Source of the DNA: Acidovorax sp.
GTDB taxonomy: Bacteria; Pseudomonadota; Gammaproteobacteria; Burkholderiales; Burkholderiaceae_C
Direction: 5' to 3'
Assembly (NCBI RefSeq): GCF_016783915.1
Contig: NZ_JADHVT010000033.1
Location: 1-39,458, forward strand
DNA: 39,458 bases
The position numbers and the translations under genes are program-made. The notes beneath the pieces were generated by a model, which was not told where the DNA came from, did not search any database, and was given only the letters and a program-made list of their open reading frames with translations. This document shows, in pieces, positions 35,718 through 39,458 of the stretch (within the stretch, counting starts at the first letter, position 1; every line of letters starts with the position of its first letter).

Positions 35718-35741
35718 GCATGCAGTCCAACGACTGCATGC
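35718..35741. promoter_or_regulatory. Perfect 10-bp inverted repeat upstream of the collagen-like gene
   Basis: GCATGCAGTC (35718-35727) and GACTGCATGC (35732-35741) flank the loop CAAC. The element begins 18 nt before the start codon on the gene's upstream side. It may be a regulator site or a 5' UTR hairpin. It lacks a T-tract in either direction, so a terminator is unlikely. Confidence 0.5.
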
Positions 35742-35945
35742 GCCACTGTGCGGGGCACCTCTGGCAGGGTCTGTTCGCTTGCGCGCTTAGTGCGGGCGAC
35801 AAACGCTGGACGCAGACTTTGGCGACAACGTCCTACACCTCGCAAAGCCCCCAACCCAGGCAGTCTTGCTGGAAGGCCCCAAGGCAACATCCACCCCATC
35901 GCGCCGAAGGCGCTGGCGTTACAGAAGCCCAGAAGACGCAACGGC
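35742..35945. other. Intergenic region between collagen-like gene and PBP1A
   Basis: This 204-bp GC-rich stretch contains the promoter of the collagen-like gene and the 3' flank of the penicillin-binding protein gene. I see no further gene, repeat copy or terminator. Confidence 0.4.
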
Positions 35946-38240
35946 CTATTCGCCCCCCACCCGGTCTTCCGCAGGCACAGGCGGCGAGACAGAACCCGGT
36001 GGGTCGCTGGTGACGGGTGGCAAGCCTCCCGCACCGGCAGGCCGAGGCGGCATGCCAGGCACCGGGGGTTGCTGGGGGTCGGTACGGAACAGCCCCCGGA
36101 TCCAGTCGCGCATGGTGCTGAGCGAGCTGTCGGGCGGTGGCGGCGGGCTGGTGTCAAACTCGTCCACAAACCGGTCGTTGCCGTCGATCACCTTGTTGCG
36201 GATGGCCTGCTGCATGAACTCGCCCACCATGGGCAACGCACTGCGCGCGCCCTGCCCCCAGTAGTCGCTGCGCAGCGTGATACGCCCGTCGTTGAAGCCG
36301 GCCCATGCGCCCGCCACCACCCGGGTGTGCATCAGGATGAACCAGCCATCGGTGTTGTCTTGCGTGGTGCCGGTCTTGCCCGCCACGTCGGCCTGGATGC
36401 CATACCGCGTGCGGATGGCCGTGGCCGTGCCCCGGTCCACGGCACCGCGCATGGTGTTGCGCAGGGTCTGGGCAGCCCGGGGCTGGAAGACCTCTTCGGG
36501 AACAGACTTGGCAAAGGTCTCCAGCACCTTGCCGTGGCGGTCTTCGATGCTGGTGATGAGCACGGGCTCCACATAGCGACCCAGGTTCACGATGCTGCTG
36601 TAGGCCGAGATCATCTCCTTGAGCGTGACAGGGCTGGTGCCCAGCGCGAGGGACGGAACCTCCTCCAGCTTGGACTGCCGCACGCCCAGGGCGCGTGCCA
36701 CTTCGGCCACGCGGGCCGGGCCCACTTGCTGCATCACCTGCGCGGTGATGGTGTTCTTGGACAGCGCGAGGCCATCGGCCAGCGTCATGGGCTGGTCGCT
36801 GGGCGGGCCACCGTCGGTGGGGCGCCAGACGCGGCCACCGCCCAGCGGGATTTCGACGGCGGTATCCATCAACGTGTCTTCGGGCGTGGCGCCGTTGGCA
36901 AACGCAGCGCCATACACAAACGGCTTGAAGGTAGAGCCCGGCTGGCGGCGCGCTGCCTGCACGTGGTCAAACGGGTCTTGCGCAAAGTCGCGGCTGCCCA
37001 CCCAGGCCAGCACATGGCCGGTGACCGGGTCTTGCGCCAGAAAGCCCGCCTGCACACGCGTCTTTTCGGCGCGCAGCTTGGCCATGAAGGAGGCGTCATC
37101 CATCAGCGCCTTCAGGGCGTCGTCAGGGGTGTCGCCTTTGTCCACGGCCGCGCGGTATTCGGCGCTCTCGCGCACCAGGGTCTGCACCAGCTCGTTCTTG
37201 GGGCCCCAGCCGTTGCGCTGCGACCAGGCGGTGTCTGCCACGCCTTGCAATTGCCGGCCCTGCCGTGCCACCGCCTGATTGGCATAGGCCTGCAGGCGCG
37301 AATCAATGGTGGTGCGAATCACCAGACCGTCCGAATACAGGCTGTAGCCCTTGCTGTCGGCCCAGTCGATGAGCTGCTTGCGCAGCTGGATCGCAAAGTG
37401 CGGCGCCGGGCCCATCACCTCCGTCTGGCGTTCGAAGTTGATGCGCAGCGGGCGTTTTTGCAGGGTCTCGAACTGCTTGGCATCGAGCTTGCCCCGCTTG
37501 ACCATCTGCGACAGCACCGTGTTGCGGCGGGCCTGCGCGCGCTCGGGGTTGAGCACCGGGTTGTAGTAGGCCGTGCCCTTGAGCATGCCAATCAGCGTGG
37601 CGCTTTCCAGCACATTGAGCTTGTCGGCCGACTTGTCGAAATAGGTGCGCGCGGCCATCTCGATGCCATAGGCGTTGTACAGAAACGGCACGGTGTTGAG
37701 GTAGGTCTCGAGGATTTCGTCCTTGGAATACGACGCCTCGATCTTGAGCGCGGTGATCGCCTCCTTGAGCTTGCGCGTGAGCGTGCGCGAGCGCCCGATT
37801 TCCTCCGGGAACAGGTTGCGCGCCAGCTGCTGGGTGATGGTGGAGCCGCCCTGCGGGTCACCACGCAGCGTCAGCACCACCGACGACGCCGTGCGCCGCC
37901 AGTCCAGCCCGAAGTGCTTGTAAAAGCGGTGGTCCTCGGTCGCAATCAGCGCGTCCACCACGTTTGGCGAAATCTGGTTCAGCTCCACCCATTCGCGGTT
38001 GGCCCAGCGGTATTCGGCCAGCAGCTTGCCGTCAGCCGACATGAGCTGCGCGGGCAGCTCGCTCTTGGCCTTGCGGATGTCGCTGATGCCGGGGGTAAAA
38101 GGCACCAGCGCCAGAGTGAACACCAGCAGCGCAGCGGGCACCACCAACACCGTCCACAGCAGCAGGCGCCGCACGGGCCGGGGAACCCAGGCCAACAGGC
38201 CCGCCATGCGGGCCCGGAAAGAAAGCAGCCACTTGTGCAT
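35946..38240 (-). CDS. mrcA: Class A penicillin-binding protein 1A (bifunctional peptidoglycan synthase)
   Basis: 764 residues. After a basic cytoplasmic start and one membrane helix (about 30-50), the glycosyltransferase domain (about 70-245) has the catalytic ATEDHRFYKHFGLD and QGGSTITQQLARN. The transpeptidase domain carries the active-site serine in PGSTFKPF, the SKN motif in LSKNTIT and KTGTT. The C terminus is Pro-rich and periplasmic. It polymerises and crosslinks glycan strands, the product pathway that uses diaminopimelate from the dap genes. I chose ATG 38240; a TTG one codon upstream is also in frame, and no Shine-Dalgarno is clear. Class A PBPs of this length may also be called PBP1a-like. 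Confidence 0.93.
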   Translation of the reverse strand: MHKWLLSFRARMAGLLAWVPRPVRRLLLWTVLVVPAALLVFTLALVPFTPGISDIRKAKSELPAQLMSADGKLLAEYRWANREWVELNQISPNVVDALIATEDHRFYKHFGLDWRRTASSVVLTLRGDPQGGSTITQQLARNLFPEEIGRSRTLTRKLKEAITALKIEASYSKDEILETYLNTVPFLYNAYGIEMAARTYFDKSADKLNVLESATLIGMLKGTAYYNPVLNPERAQARRNTVLSQMVKRGKLDAKQFETLQKRPLRINFERQTEVMGPAPHFAIQLRKQLIDWADSKGYSLYSDGLVIRTTIDSRLQAYANQAVARQGRQLQGVADTAWSQRNGWGPKNELVQTLVRESAEYRAAVDKGDTPDDALKALMDDASFMAKLRAEKTRVQAGFLAQDPVTGHVLAWVGSRDFAQDPFDHVQAARRQPGSTFKPFVYGAAFANGATPEDTLMDTAVEIPLGGGRVWRPTDGGPPSDQPMTLADGLALSKNTITAQVMQQVGPARVAEVARALGVRQSKLEEVPSLALGTSPVTLKEMISAYSSIVNLGRYVEPVLITSIEDRHGKVLETFAKSVPEEVFQPRAAQTLRNTMRGAVDRGTATAIRTRYGIQADVAGKTGTTQDNTDGWFILMHTRVVAGAWAGFNDGRITLRSDYWGQGARSALPMVGEFMQQAIRNKVIDGNDRFVDEFDTSPPPPPDSSLSTMRDWIRGLFRTDPQQPPVPGMPPRPAGAGGLPPVTSDPPGSVSPPVPAEDRVGGE

Positions 38241-38355
38241 CAATGAATCGCCGGGAGATAAGAGGTCGCTTCAGACCCGCTCCGCCAGGGGCAGGTCATG
38301 AAGGAGTCGGAAAGAGAACACAAAAGGAGAATCGGGCATGGTGCACCGTGCCCCG

Positions 38356-39458
<1,103 letters not shown>

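Noticed and set aside
35613-38246. Very long open frame on the forward strand opposite PBP1A (about 877 codons)
   Set aside because: It is antisense to an unambiguous penicillin-binding protein; its translation is rich in His, Arg, Gly and Ala as expected from the mirror of GC-rich codons and shows no family motif.

Overview
The window looks like chromosomal DNA of a Comamonadaceae betaproteobacterium (Acidovorax or a close relative). The evidence is the uniformly GC-rich coding sequence, dense packing with ATGA/GTGA/TTGA overlaps, a class I polyhydroxyalkanoate (PHA) synthase locus, the succinylase lysine genes dapC-dapD-dapE next to pilU and prmB, and a dispersed short intergenic repeat carrying the core GCTATCAAAA. 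The species is inferred from gene content and style, not from a marker gene. I see no rRNA, tRNA, CRISPR, phage or insertion sequence.

Layout. (1) 1-4.6 kb: the 5' part of a low-GC Sel1-repeat membrane protein; an acyl-CoA synthetase; a saccharopine dehydrogenase-like enzyme divergent from its probable Lrp/AsnC regulator. (2) 4.6-8.0 kb: a PlsC-like acyltransferase, alkane 1-monooxygenase (alkB) and tRNA-dihydrouridine synthase dusA. (3) 8.0-12.2 kb: a CHASE-PAS-GGDEF-EAL c-di-GMP protein divergent from a stand-alone (p)ppGpp synthetase-like protein. (4) 12.3-16.2 kb: intracellular PHA depolymerase with a histone-like Ala/Pro/Lys tail, translationally coupled to a soluble RnfB-like ferredoxin; then a chemoreceptor whose Cache sensor lies at the C terminus. 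(5) 16.4-24.0 kb: dapC-dapD-pilU-dapE-prmB and an ABC-F ATPase preceded by a terminator/leader-peptide arrangement. (6) 24.0-31.4 kb, mostly minus strand: phaC-phaA, a terminator, then a chemoreceptor plus EAL phosphodiesterase pair, then phaB. (7) 31.1-35.7 kb: a small membrane protein, pgeF, a zeta-class GST isomerase, a MarR regulator, a fumarylpyruvate hydrolase-like enzyme, a NUDIX hydrolase, a DUF1737 protein and a collagen-like lipoprotein. (8) 35.9-39.5 kb: a class A penicillin-binding protein and the C-terminal part of ligA.

Themes. Carbon storage runs through the window: acyl-CoA ligase and AlkB can supply acyl-CoA, phaC/phaA/phaB make PHA and phaZ degrades it. Second-messenger and taxis genes are interleaved with the storage genes.

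The most unusual observation is a fixed-length 47-nt repeat with seven indel-free copies. Five are intergenic. Two lie inside conserved enzyme genes (dapE and pgeF), in the same orientation and reading frame, and each adds extra residues to its protein. Other points for a second look are the ABC-F leader, the 24.05-24.54 kb gap (mini-ORF, possible structured RNA, strong bidirectional terminator), the split PHA locus and the collagen-like lipoprotein. All functional assignments come from reading motifs; no database search was run.
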